DNA from: CAVPFA01 sp963703655
Lineage (GTDB): Bacteria > Actinomycetota > Acidimicrobiia > Acidimicrobiales > Bog-793
NCBI GenBank assembly: GCA_963703655.1
Contig: CAVPFA010000003.1
Coordinates: 1,984,001 to 2,048,000, forward strand
Length of the DNA: 64,000 nt
Direction of reading: 5' to 3'
Shown piece after piece: positions 1 to 7,652 of this stretch. The notes under the pieces are model-generated. The model did no database searches, was not told where the DNA came from, and was given only the letters and a program-made list of their open reading frames with translations. Position 1 is the stretch's first letter. The number at the start of each line of letters is the position of its first letter. The position numbers and the translations under genes were made by a program.

Positions 1-273
1 CGTCCGGTACGTACGAGGCCTATCGGATGCAGACCCGATGGAGGTTGCTGCCCGGCGTCTGGTGACCCACCGGGGAGAGTCCCGGCCGGCGTGGATGCAC
101 CGTCGATCGCACGTTGCCTGCGTCAGCCCTGCAACTCGCGCGCAAGAGGTCGTTCCTCGTGAACAACCTCAACAATCTGGTGCGGGTCAGGGAACGGTGT
201 TCGGATTGGCCGTGCCTCGCTCGGTCGCGGACGCCGGGATAGAGTGCCGGCAATCACACCTCGCCAGGGGGTC
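1..273. other. Left-edge stretch, no gene recognised
   Basis: I see no convincing coding region before the first sigma factor gene. Short reading frames cross this stretch on both strands, but none resembles a known protein and none has a good ribosome binding site. It probably holds the promoter of the first sigma/anti-sigma unit. The GTAACC element found upstream of later genes in this island is absent here. Confidence 0.5.
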
Positions 274-756
274 ATGTACCGGGATTGGGAGTCGGTCTAT
301 CGCGACAACGTGGATCGTCTCTACCGGTTGATGTTCTCCCGAGTTGGGAACCGGCCCGACGCCGAGGACCTCACAGCCGAGGTATTCCGGCTCTGCCTGC
401 CTGTGTTGCGCCTGTCCGCGTCGGCGCCCGAAATTCGTGCTTACCTGCTCGTCACAGCCAAGACCGTGCTGGCCAATCACTGGAAGCGGCGCTACGGGAT
501 CGAGGTGACCACCCTCGACACCGACACCGAGGAAGCTCGTTACGAAGAGCCGGAAGTTGAAAGCCTGGCGCCAAGCCAGATCACCAAAATTCTCGCCAAT
601 CTCCCCGATCGGTACCGTCGCATCCTCGAGCTCCGGTTCCTCCAATCGCTGTCGTTGCGAGAAGTCGCCAGGGAAATGGACGTAAGCGTGGGAAATGCCA
701 AGGTGCTCCAACACCGTGCCCTTCGGCTGGCAGCACAACAAATGGAGGGGGTTTAG
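274..756 (+). CDS. ECF-type RNA polymerase sigma factor (module A)
   Basis: Small sigma-70 family protein (160 aa from ATG 274). It would direct RNA polymerase to a small regulon under control of the membrane protein encoded next to it. Region 2 is near residues 5-70, with the 'RVGNRPDAEDLTAEVF' signature typical of ECF sigma2. Region 4 is near 100-155 ('LPDRYRRILELRFLQ' followed by the helix-turn-helix 'SLREVAREMDVSVGNAKVLQ'). An upstream GTG at 244 is also in frame. I prefer 274 because a purine-rich AGGGGG precedes it and because the homology with the paralogue at 1873-2460 begins here. The stop lies three bases before the next gene, so the two are co-transcribed. Known for the family: ECF factors are usually held by a neighbouring anti-sigma factor. 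The regulon is unknown. Confidence 0.9.
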   Translation: MYRDWESVYRDNVDRLYRLMFSRVGNRPDAEDLTAEVFRLCLPVLRLSASAPEIRAYLLVTAKTVLANHWKRRYGIEVTTLDTDTEEARYEEPEVESLAPSQITKILANLPDRYRRILELRFLQSLSLREVAREMDVSVGNAKVLQHRALRLAAQQMEGV

Positions 757-759
757 AAG

Positions 760-1443
760 ATGACCAGGCACCGGGTGACGGCCTTCGTCGACGCTCTTGT
801 TCGCAATCGCCGGCCCAAGTCGTTCCGCGCAGGCGCAGAGGACCTGGACGCCATGCGCGCCGCCATCGAGCTTCGGTCCGCTCGAATCGAGGAGATGACC
901 CCCTCCTCGGAGTTCGTGGACGAGCTGCACGGTCAACTCAGGCGACAGCTCGAGGGAGACAGGCCGATCGAGACGGCGAGGCTGGTCTCGCGGAGACGGT
1001 GGCTACTCGAGGGAGCGGTCGCCGCCTCGGCCGCCGGCGTGGCGGTGGCGGTCGACCACACCGTGTTCGCATCTGGTGGCGTGCCGGCGCGGCAAGCCCA
1101 GCAGCAGCTCTCGCCCGACAACGGCACGTGGCTCACCGTCGCCGAGCGTTCCGACCTGGGCGGTGGCGCGGTCATGCGATTCAGCACCCCGGGCGCGGTC
1201 GGATTCGTCACCAACGAGGATGGTGCGCTGGCCGGCGTGTCGGGCGTGTGCAGCCATCAGGGCTGCCTGCTCAGGTTCGACAAGGTGGCGAGGCGCCTGG
1301 ACTGCCCGTGCCACAGAGCGGCTTTCTCTCTCGCCGGCGACGTGCTGTTCTCCGAGCTCCCCACCCCTCCACCGCCGCTGCCCCGATTGACGCTTCGCGA
1401 TGAGGGCGGCCATGTCCAGGTCCTCGTGCCGCCGCTGACCTGA
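760..1443 (+). CDS. Putative anti-sigma factor with Tat-type anchor and extracytoplasmic Rieske [2Fe-2S] domain
   Basis: Protein of 227 aa in three parts. Residues 1-66 match the N-terminus of the protein at 2457-3113, which also directly follows an ECF sigma gene, so I infer a cytoplasmic sigma-binding domain. It lacks the HxxxCxxC zinc motif of ZAS anti-sigma factors. Residues 77-100 contain 'SRRRWLL', a twin-arginine (Tat)-like motif, followed by one hydrophobic segment. Residues 120-227 are a Rieske domain: C164-x-H166 with C169, then C182-P-C184-H185, 15 residues between H166 and C182. Both cluster ligand pairs and the extra cysteine pair typical of bc1-type Rieske proteins are present. 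Tat anchoring suits a protein that folds around Fe-S before export. GGAGGGGG lies eight bases before ATG 760. The redox-sensing role is inference; a plain Rieske electron carrier is the alternative. Confidence 0.8.
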   Translation: MTRHRVTAFVDALVRNRRPKSFRAGAEDLDAMRAAIELRSARIEEMTPSSEFVDELHGQLRRQLEGDRPIETARLVSRRRWLLEGAVAASAAGVAVAVDHTVFASGGVPARQAQQQLSPDNGTWLTVAERSDLGGGAVMRFSTPGAVGFVTNEDGALAGVSGVCSHQGCLLRFDKVARRLDCPCHRAAFSLAGDVLFSELPTPPPPLPRLTLRDEGGHVQVLVPPLT

Positions 1444-1460
1444 GCCCGGGCTTTCGCGGC

Positions 1461-1521
1461 GGTCGGCGCGTTCCCGACGGTCGGCGCTTTCCCGAGGTCG
1501 GCGCGTTCCCGACGGTCGGCT
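1461..1521. repeat. 18-bp tandem repeat, about 3.4 copies
   Basis: Imperfect tandem copies of GGTCGGCGCGTTCCCGAC start at 1461, 1479 and 1497 (the third one base shorter), with a partial fourth at 1514. The array begins 18 bases after the stop of the Rieske protein gene. It has no hairpin with a T-run, so I do not call it a terminator. Confidence 0.8.
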
Positions 1522-1850
1522 AGGCAATCGTTGCTCGCCTGTCGCAGTGGAACCATTCTCGACTGTGTAACCACACCGCCTATCTCGAGACGTGCCAGAA
1601 AGCCCGTCTGAGAGCAGCGTAAAGGTCCCGTCGGCAAACGACGACGAGTCGACTGCCAGCCTCGTGTACAGGAGCGATCGCGACGAGCGGGCTGTCAGGC
1701 TCGCGTGTCATCTCCTGGTCGTCGGTGTCGCACTGGAGCGACAGGTCATCGCCCTCGTCAGGACTCCCGTCGCGGTGGTGAAGTCATCGGGCCCGCTCAG
1801 GCCGGCCTGGGGTGTTTCAGGCTCCCCCGTCGCCAAACCTGGGCGGTCGT

Positions 1851-1868
1851 GTAACCCCCGACATATCT
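1851..1868 (+). promoter_or_regulatory. Candidate promoter element GTAACC-N7-TATCT upstream of the second sigma gene
   Basis: GTAACC at 1851-1856 and TATCT at 1864-1868 stand just before the start codon of the second sigma factor, which has no visible Shine-Dalgarno sequence. A similar pair occurs at 1567-1585 (8-base gap), and GTAACC-N7-TATTC at 3123-3140 precedes the secreted-repeat protein gene. Recurrence within one island suggests a shared ECF promoter or operator. The 7-8 base gap is too short for a standard -35/-10 pair, so the -10 may lie elsewhere. Confidence 0.35.
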
Positions 1869-1872
1869 ACTA

Positions 1873-2460
1873 GTGATGGCCCCCCACCCGTCCCGCGACG
1901 CAAAGGCCGTCGAAGCCACTGCGCACGACAAGGCCGTGCCGTATCTCAAGCTGGTCGAGGACGACACCTACGCCGACTGGGACTCGGCGTACCTGGACAA
2001 CGTGGGCCGCCTGTATCGGCTCATGTACTCGCGCGTCGGGAACCGGCCCGATGCCGAAGATCTCACCGCCGAGGTGTTCAAGGCCGCGCTCGGGCCCCTG
2101 CGGGTCAGCTCTTCCAAAGGGGAGGTGCGCGCCTACCTGCTGGCCGCCGCCCGTACCGTCCTCGCGACTCATTGGCGTCGCAGGCTGGGACTGCCCGTCA
2201 CCTTCATCGACCCGGACGCCGACCTGGCCGAGCTGGACGACTCCGCCGAGCCCGGTGACGGCGACGAGGCCCGGCGCAAGGCCGGTCTGATTCTTGCCGC
2301 CCTGCCCGAGCGCTACCGGCGCATTCTCGAGCTCAGGTTCCTCGAGACGTGCTCGATCAAAGAGGCGGCTCGCGAAATGGACGTCAGCGTCGCCAACGCC
2401 AAGGTGCTCCAGCACCGTGCCCTGCGGATGGCTGCGAAGGCGGCGGAGCTCGAGCCATGA
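1873..2460 (+). CDS. ECF-type RNA polymerase sigma factor (module B)
   Basis: Paralogue of the sigma factor at 274-756 (195 aa). Both contain 'RVGNRPDAEDLTAEVF' in region 2 and 'LP(D/E)RYRRILELRFL' plus 'AREMDVSV(G/A)NAKVLQHRAL' in region 4. An extra N-terminal segment of about 30 residues precedes the shared domain. The first two codons are GTG-ATG (1873, 1876) with no clear Shine-Dalgarno, so translation could be leaderless from the promoter element at 1851-1868. The stop overlaps the ATG of the next gene by four bases (ATGA), giving translational coupling with the partner membrane protein. The strong similarity indicates local duplication of the whole module. Confidence 0.9.
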   Translation: MMAPHPSRDAKAVEATAHDKAVPYLKLVEDDTYADWDSAYLDNVGRLYRLMYSRVGNRPDAEDLTAEVFKAALGPLRVSSSKGEVRAYLLAAARTVLATHWRRRLGLPVTFIDPDADLAELDDSAEPGDGDEARRKAGLILAALPERYRRILELRFLETCSIKEAAREMDVSVANAKVLQHRALRMAAKAAELEP

Positions 2461-3113
2461 ACCCCCGCCGAGTTGCCTCCTTCATCGACGCCGTGCTGTC
2501 GGACCGGCGCCCCGGGCGCTTCAAGGCCGGCCCGGTTGACGCCGAGGTCTTGCGCGCGGCGATCGCCATACGCGCCTCCTGTCCGGGCGAAGGCGCTCCC
2601 GAGGAACAGTTCGTCGCCCGCTTGCGCCGAGAGCTCGCTCTCGAGGTCCGTGGGACCGCCATGTCATCTCCCCGGTCGCTGGTCACGAGCCGCGCACGGG
2701 TCATGTTGGGGACGGCCGCGGTCGTCACGATGTTGGGCGGGACCGTCGCGGCTACGACGGCGGTGGACCATGTTCTCGCCGCGGACAGGGCCGGACAGGT
2801 CACCCATGGCCAGCTGATCCAGATGGGCAAGTTCGAGACGCCCGATGGCCACATCGTCGGGCAGGTCGTGGGCTATCGCGGGGATCCCGCCTTGGTCTTC
2901 ATGACCATCCGGGATCCAGGAATGAACGGCACGGTCGGTTGCCGGATTCTGCTGAGCAACGGCCGTACGGCAGCGACGGGCACGTTTGCTGTCCACAACG
3001 GAGTGGGCGAGTTCGCGCGAACGATGTCGGTGAACATCGGCCAGTTTCGTGGAGCGACCTTGGTGACCTCAGCGGGCGCGGTCCTGGCAAGCGCCAGCTT
3101 CCACTGGCTTTGA
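2457..3113 (+). CDS. Putative membrane anti-sigma factor (module B), non-Rieske sensor
   Basis: Protein of 218 aa. Residues 1-65 are homologous to residues 1-66 of the Rieske protein at 760-1443 (shared pattern RV-x2-F-x-DA, RRP, F-x-AG, RAAI, FV-x2-L). One membrane segment follows at about 82-104 and then an exported domain of about 110 residues, predicted to be beta-rich, that has no Rieske motif. The segment before the membrane helix is 'SRARVMLG', without the twin arginine seen in the paralogue. The exported part vaguely recalls the RskA-type domain, but I cannot assign it. ATGA overlap with the sigma gene makes an anti-sigma role likely. No zinc-anti-sigma motif is present. Confidence 0.7.
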   Translation: MNPRRVASFIDAVLSDRRPGRFKAGPVDAEVLRAAIAIRASCPGEGAPEEQFVARLRRELALEVRGTAMSSPRSLVTSRARVMLGTAAVVTMLGGTVAATTAVDHVLAADRAGQVTHGQLIQMGKFETPDGHIVGQVVGYRGDPALVFMTIRDPGMNGTVGCRILLSNGRTAATGTFAVHNGVGEFARTMSVNIGQFRGATLVTSAGAVLASASFHWL

Positions 3114-3189
3114 CCGTCACCCGTAACCCTCCTCGTATTCGTTCAACGAAGCACCTATTCGTGAATCAAGAAACGAAACGGAGCAAGTC

Positions 3190-3762
3190 ATGCGAAATCC
3201 CCGAACCACGATCGCTGTCATCGCCGTCGCCGCTGCACTCGGAGTCTCCGGGATCGCCGCGGCTCTCGCTGCAGGCGGCTCTACGACCGCGGGTGCGAGC
3301 TCGAAGACCGGAAGCGCCGCCACGACGCCTGTCGTGCGGACCGTCGTGCCCGCAGCCAGCGCCACCATTCGCACGTTGAACGCGAGGGTCGACGGCACGA
3401 GCGAGGCCATCCTGGTCGACCACCAAGGACTGCCTCTGTACATCTACAAGCCCGATACCGCCACGATGTCGTTTGTGAGCGGAGGACTGGCCGCGCTCTG
3501 GCCACCGCTCGATTCCACCAGCCCGACCGTCGCGGACGTCACCGGCAAGCTTTCGGTGACCCACGACGCCAACGGCGCCCAAGTTGCCTACAACGGCCAC
3601 TTTCTGTACACCTTCGCCGAGGACAGCCCCGGGCACGTGACAGGTCAGGGCGTTGAGAACTTCTTCGTTGCCACCCCCGGACTGACCGCGCTCGGCGCCG
3701 GATCGTCGGCACCGTCGACTCCGGCCCCGGCTGCGAGCTCAGTCCCCAGTTACGGCTACTGA
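3190..3762 (+). CDS. Secreted-repeat (COG4315/PF03640-type) protein
   Basis: Exported protein of 190 aa with an N-terminal signal sequence (residues 1-28, positive start then an Ala/Val-rich core; no lipobox cysteine). A Ser/Thr/Ala linker follows, then two copies of the 'secreted repeat of unknown function': 'ILVDHQGLPLYIYKPDT...WPPL' near 76-105 and 'YNGHFLYTFAEDSPGHVTGQGV' further on. The C-terminus is Ala/Pro/Ser rich. The family is common in actinobacteria, often near ECF sigma genes or redox proteins; its biochemical function is not established. A GTAACC element lies about 65 bases upstream, suggesting it belongs to the regulon of the sigma modules. ATG 3190 follows a GGAGC ribosome binding site. 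Confidence 0.8.
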   Translation: MRNPRTTIAVIAVAAALGVSGIAAALAAGGSTTAGASSKTGSAATTPVVRTVVPAASATIRTLNARVDGTSEAILVDHQGLPLYIYKPDTATMSFVSGGLAALWPPLDSTSPTVADVTGKLSVTHDANGAQVAYNGHFLYTFAEDSPGHVTGQGVENFFVATPGLTALGAGSSAPSTPAPAASSVPSYGY

Positions 3763-3763
3763 G

Positions 3764-4792
3764 ATGAGCCGCGCCCGAGCGGCAACGGTGCTCTGTGGCA
3801 TCGGTGTTCTCGCCGCTCTCGCGGTGACGAGACGCGATGCCCTGGCGAGCTCGCTCCCGCTTCTGGGGCACCTCCGATGGGTGTGGGTCGCCGTTGCCGT
3901 CGGCCTCGAATGGTCGTCGATGGCCGTCTTCGGCCGCATGCAGCGTCGTTTCCTCGAGGCCGGCGGCGCGACTTTGCCCGTAAGGAGCATGCTCGCGACG
4001 GTGTATTCGGCAAACGCCCTCTCCGTCTCGGTGCCCCTGGCCGGTCCAGAGCTGGGCGCAGCCTTCACCTTCCGCCGTTTCAAGCGACAGGGCGTCGACC
4101 CGCCGCTCGCAGGTTGGTCGCTCATGGTGGGAGGGGTCGTCTCAGCAGTAGCGGGAGTCCTGGTGCTCATGAGCGGCGCCCTGCTCTCTGGCAACGATGT
4201 GCTTGCTGTTGTCGGCGTGCTGGGCGGCACGATTGGTGGAGCCGTCGTGATCGTCCTGCACGCCGCCGTCCGCCGTCCTCGACTGCGCAGCGCGCTCGAG
4301 TCGGCCGCTGCGTCGGTACTCGTCAGAGCCCGGCGACTTCTGCGCCGCCCTGCCGACGACCCGCAGGAAGCGATCCGTGCGTGGGCCGACCGGCTCGCTT
4401 TGCTGCGCCCGGACCGTTCGGTCTGGATCCGGGTGAGCGGTCTCGCCCTCGCCAACTGGTTGGCCGACGCCGCCGCCTTCGCTGCGAGCATCTATGCCGT
4501 GGGTGCGCCCGTCCCGTGGCAGGCGCTATTGCTCGTGTACGGGTCGGCGATAGCCGTGGGAAGCCTCGGCATCACACCCGGAGGCCTCGGATTGGTCGAA
4601 GGCACGCTTTGTGTCGGCTTGGTGAGTGCCGGCCTCCACGTCCGCCAGGCACTCGCATCGGTCCTGGTCTACAGGTTCATCAGCTTCTGGATGGTAGCGG
4701 TCGCCGGATGGGTGGTCCTGCTGTTCCTAAGGAGCGATCGGACCCTCGTTGCGCCAAGGAACATCGCCCTTCGTGATACGGGCGCCGGTTGA
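3764..4792 (+). CDS. YbhN/LPG-synthase-TM family integral membrane protein
   Basis: Membrane protein of 342 aa with about seven or eight hydrophobic segments, matching the UPF0104 / lysylphosphatidylglycerol synthase transmembrane region family (YbhN, AglD-like). Typical features are 'YSANALSVSVPLAGPELGAAFTFRRF' early on and 'GITPGGLGLVEG' near residue 270. The soluble aminoacyl-transfer domain of MprF is absent, so it is not a full lysyl-PG synthase. Family members are thought to help move or modify lipids; the substrate here is unknown. It starts one base after the preceding stop, suggesting co-transcription with the secreted-repeat protein. It converges with the protease gene, with stop codons about 25 bases apart. 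Confidence 0.8.
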   Translation: MSRARAATVLCGIGVLAALAVTRRDALASSLPLLGHLRWVWVAVAVGLEWSSMAVFGRMQRRFLEAGGATLPVRSMLATVYSANALSVSVPLAGPELGAAFTFRRFKRQGVDPPLAGWSLMVGGVVSAVAGVLVLMSGALLSGNDVLAVVGVLGGTIGGAVVIVLHAAVRRPRLRSALESAAASVLVRARRLLRRPADDPQEAIRAWADRLALLRPDRSVWIRVSGLALANWLADAAAFAASIYAVGAPVPWQALLLVYGSAIAVGSLGITPGGLGLVEGTLCVGLVSAGLHVRQALASVLVYRFISFWMVAVAGWVVLLFLRSDRTLVAPRNIALRDTGAG

Positions 4793-4817
4793 GGCGACCG
4801 CCGGTCTGGAGCACCTC

Positions 4818-5759
4818 TCAGCTGAGCTCGTTCGGCACTACGGCGATCTCCAGAACTTCGTCTCTCCGCAGCACGCGAAGCTGCAACGTGTGTCCTATCG
4901 CGTCCGACACCATCAACCGCTGCAGGTCCCCGGCGCTTTCGATCGGGGCTCCGTTGGCGGCAAGTATCGTGTCGGTGGCGCGCAGGCCCGCTCCTTCGGC
5001 CGGGCTTGCCTTCGCCACCTCGATCACGCCGATACCTCCGCGCTGACCGAAGGCCGCAGCGTGCCGCGGGGCAAGCGGCCGGCGAGCGCCGACGACGCCG
5101 AGATAGGCCCGCCGGACCCGCCCGGTTCGTATCAGCTCGTCGACGATGGCGATCGTTGTCGAGTTGATTGGCACGGCGAGGCCGAGCCCGATCCCGGCCA
5201 CCGCCGTGTTGATTCCCACAAGCCGCGCACACGCGTCCACGAGCGCACCCCCCGAGTTGCCGGGGTTGAGTGCAGCATCGGTCTGGATCACGTTCTCGAC
5301 GACGCGGCCGCCGGCAGGCAGTGATCGTCCGAGAGCGCTCACGACGCCGGCTGTGAGGGAGCCTGCAAGGCCGAGCGGGTTCCCGATCGCGACGACGAGC
5401 TGGCCGACGCGGAGGCGGTCTGCGTCTCCGAGCTCGACTTGCGGGAGGTCGGCGGCGCCGACCTGCACGACGGCGAGATCGGAGAGGACGTCTCGCCCGA
5501 CCACGTCGAAGCGGAGCTCGCGGCCGTCCACGAAGTCGGCGGAGCCGCGCTCGGTCTTGGAGACGACGTGGGCGGAGGTTAGGAGGTAGCCGCCCGGCGT
5601 CACCACGACGCCGCTGCCAGCTCCCTGCGCACCTTGGCGCCCGACCCGGAGCGCGGCCACCGATGGGACGACACGCTCCGCGACGGAAGTCACGACGGCC
5701 GAGTAGGTGTCGAGCGCCTCGTCCTCGTCGGACTTGTGCCCGGTGAGCAGATCGGTCAT
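4818..5759 (-). CDS. HtrA/DegP-like serine protease with PDZ domain
   Basis: Trypsin-like protease of 313 aa. The catalytic triad is visible as H64 ('TSAHVV'), D94 ('DVLSDLAVV') and S169 ('NPGNSGGA'). A C-terminal PDZ domain (about 215-313) contains 'YLGVVGARRPL' and 'GVIEVAKASPAEGAGLRATDTILAANG'. The family degrades or senses misfolded proteins. Unlike usual HtrA proteins there is no signal peptide or membrane anchor in the first 25 residues ('MTDLLTGHKSDEDEAL'), so it may act in the cytoplasm. The reading frame is open upstream, but ATG 5759 overlaps the stop of the gene before it by four bases (ATGA), which fixes the start. Confidence 0.9.
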   Translation of the reverse strand: MTDLLTGHKSDEDEALDTYSAVVTSVAERVVPSVAALRVGRQGAQGAGSGVVVTPGGYLLTSAHVVSKTERGSADFVDGRELRFDVVGRDVLSDLAVVQVGAADLPQVELGDADRLRVGQLVVAIGNPLGLAGSLTAGVVSALGRSLPAGGRVVENVIQTDAALNPGNSGGALVDACARLVGINTAVAGIGLGLAVPINSTTIAIVDELIRTGRVRRAYLGVVGARRPLAPRHAAAFGQRGGIGVIEVAKASPAEGAGLRATDTILAANGAPIESAGDLQRLMVSDAIGHTLQLRVLRRDEVLEIAVVPNELS

Positions 5760-6217
5760 ATCGCTCTCGGCCCTTCGGCCGGTACCGGTCCCGCGTCGAC
5801 GAGGGCCGTGCGCAGGTCCCCCAGCCACTCGGCTTGGTTGCGCCTCACGAGCTTCACGCACCAGGCGAGCGCCTCGCCGCGGTTGCGGGCGACGCCGGCG
5901 TCGATCAGGGTGTCGAGCATCGCGCGCTCGGACAGCGCGAGATTGGTGTTGACCGGCGTGCTCTGGGTGGTGAACAGCGTGGTGCGCCCGTCGCGTTCCA
6001 CGCCCCACGACACCTTCCGGCGAAAGCGCGCCTCCGCCTCGTTCGCTATGGCGATGCGGGCCGCCCACGTGGAGTCCCGGAACTCCTCGACGGACCCGCC
6101 GGCCAGAAACCCGACGTACAGGATCTCGTCGTCGTCGAACTCGATCCTCGAGCGACCGCCGAACCACGACTCCGGCACCTTGGCGCCGAAGAACCTCTCG
6201 ATCTCGTGACCTGACAT
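5756..6217 (-). CDS. Conserved hypothetical protein coupled to the HtrA-like protease
   Basis: Soluble, acidic N-terminal protein of 153 aa that I cannot assign to a named family. The first half (starting 'MSGHEIERFFGAKVPESWFG') looks like a mixed alpha/beta fold; the last third is helical ('RNRGEALAWCVKLVRRNQAEWLGDLRTALVD'). Its stop overlaps the protease ATG (ATGA), so the two are translationally coupled. It may be a regulator, adaptor or substrate of the protease. ATG 6217 is chosen because the upstream in-frame extension looks non-coding. Confidence 0.65.
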   Translation of the reverse strand: MSGHEIERFFGAKVPESWFGGRSRIEFDDDEILYVGFLAGGSVEEFRDSTWAARIAIANEAEARFRRKVSWGVERDGRTTLFTTQSTPVNTNLALSERAMLDTLIDAGVARNRGEALAWCVKLVRRNQAEWLGDLRTALVDAGPVPAEGPRAI

Positions 6218-6269
6218 GATTACAAGCTTACAGGTAACTCCGTGACCGGGACGCGCCGTCTTGTGTGCC

Positions 6270-7280
6270 TCAGATTCCTGTGTGCTCGGCACGTACCGGA
6301 TCGGGGTCCGGCACGTGCGGCATGAGAGCGTTCGGGGGGATCGTGCCGAGGCGACCGGCTTCGAAGTCCTCCAGCGCTCGCACTATTTCTTCCCGGGTGT
6401 TCATCACGAACGGCCCGTGGTGCACGACGGGCTCGCCGATGGGCTGACCGCCCAGGACGAGGAGCTCGAGGTCGGGGCTTTGCGAATCCTGGCGGTCGTC
6501 GGCCCGGACAGCCATCCAGTCTCCGGGCCCGAACGTCACCAGCTGGCCGCGTTGCACCGGCCGGCCGTCGCTGCCGGCTCGGCCGGATCCGGCCAGGACG
6601 TAGACCAGGGCGTTGAAGGCGGGGTTCCAGGGGATCTCCAGTAGCGCCCCAGGCGACACCGTGGCGTGCATGAGAGCCATCGGCGTGTGAGTCGACCCGG
6701 GGCCTCGGTGGTCGCCGAGCTCGCCGGCGATCACGCGCACGAGGGATCCTCCGTCCGCGGAGGACAACAGGGCCGCCTCGCCGGCTTCGAGCCCCTGGTA
6801 GGCGGGTGGGATCATCTTCTCCTTCGACGGCAGGTTCACCCAGAGCTGGATGCCGTGGAAAAGGCCACCTGCGACCACGAGCTCCTCGGGCGGCGTCTCG
6901 ATGTGAAGGATGCCTCCACCTGCGGTCATCCATTGGGTAGCCCCGTCGGTGATGAGACCACCACCTCCCTGGGAGTCCTGGTGGGCGAAGGTTCCATCGA
7001 TCATGTAGGTCACCGTCTCGAACCCGCGGTGGGGGTGCCAGGGAGTTCCCTTCGGCTCACCGGGTGCGTAGTCGACCTCGCCCATCTGGTCCATGTGCAC
7101 GAACGGGTCGAGGTCGGCCAAAGTCAACCCGGCGAACGCCCGGCGCACCGGGAATCCCTCGCCCTCGAGTCCACTCGGCGCCGTCGTAACAGATGTCACC
7201 GGACGTTCGGTCGCATGTTCCGGGTCCGAAACGGGGATTTTCGGTAGCGTCGACAAGTCGCTGACGGTCACAGCAGGCAT
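6270..7280 (-). CDS. Pirin family protein
   Basis: Bicupin protein of 336 aa. Metal ligands expected from pirins are present in the N-terminal cupin: H82 and H84 ('WHPHRGFET'), then H126 and E128 ('ILHIETP'). The C-terminal pirin domain is near 190-300 ('MHATVSPGALLEIPWNPAFNALVYVLAG'). Known pirins bind iron; some have quercetinase activity and others regulate partner enzymes, so the substrate cannot be read from sequence. GGAGG lies seven bases before ATG 7280. It is divergent from the sugar-importer operon and ends 53 bases before the protease-linked gene. Confidence 0.92.
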   Translation of the reverse strand: MPAVTVSDLSTLPKIPVSDPEHATERPVTSVTTAPSGLEGEGFPVRRAFAGLTLADLDPFVHMDQMGEVDYAPGEPKGTPWHPHRGFETVTYMIDGTFAHQDSQGGGGLITDGATQWMTAGGGILHIETPPEELVVAGGLFHGIQLWVNLPSKEKMIPPAYQGLEAGEAALLSSADGGSLVRVIAGELGDHRGPGSTHTPMALMHATVSPGALLEIPWNPAFNALVYVLAGSGRAGSDGRPVQRGQLVTFGPGDWMAVRADDRQDSQSPDLELLVLGGQPIGEPVVHHGPFVMNTREEIVRALEDFEAGRLGTIPPNALMPHVPDPDPVRAEHTGI

Positions 7281-7652
7281 TAGGACCTCCTTTCGGCGTG
7301 GCTACACACTCTCACCTTGGCGGAGGGCCCCGAAAGGGCCTCGCCAACAGGCGATTGTAGTTCTGCCCGATTTTCTCGTGCGCGGCCGACGTCTCGGCTC
7401 GGCCCCGGCTCCCATCTGCTCCGTGCGATTTGTGGAAGGCTGGCGACGATCATCTGTGCGGCGCGTGCAGCGTCTCCGTGACGTTCCCGAAACCTTCTCG
7501 ACACGCGGGTGCAAGAAACGTCTAGGCTCCCGAACCAGGGCCGTCCGGCCCCCGTGCCGCAGGGTTGGAGCTCGCAGACGGAATTGGGTTGGCGCACTGA
7601 GCGGCACGAGACAGCCCGGCCCGAACCGGCCGGTTGAGAAGGGGGAGAAGCG
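7281..7652. other. Divergent promoter region (pirin / ABC importer)
   Basis: This 372-base gap separates the pirin gene (minus) from the importer operon (plus) and must hold both promoters. Frames crossing it look non-coding. I see no clear operator, riboswitch or strong inverted repeat. Only the two ribosome binding sites (AAAGGAGG for pirin; GGGGGAGAAG just before TTG 7653) are obvious. Confidence 0.5.

Larger units (their letters stand above)
1444..1872. other. Intergenic region between the two sigma modules
   Basis: This 429-base gap has no convincing gene. A 93-codon frame starting at GTG 1592 runs into the next gene, but its composition looks non-coding. The left part carries a short tandem repeat (1461-1521). 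Two copies of a GTAACC/TATCT element lie at 1567-1585 and 1851-1868; the second is immediately upstream of the second sigma gene and may be its promoter. Confidence 0.55.

Noticed and set aside
187..936. 249-codon minus-strand frame opposite the first sigma factor
   Set aside because: It is antisense to two genes with clear family motifs and has no recognisable domain or ribosome binding site.
1592..1873. 93-codon plus frame between the two sigma modules, 25 bases after a GTAACC element
   Set aside because: No recognisable domain, no Shine-Dalgarno, composition unlike neighbours; overlaps the proposed promoter of the next gene. Kept only as a weak possibility.
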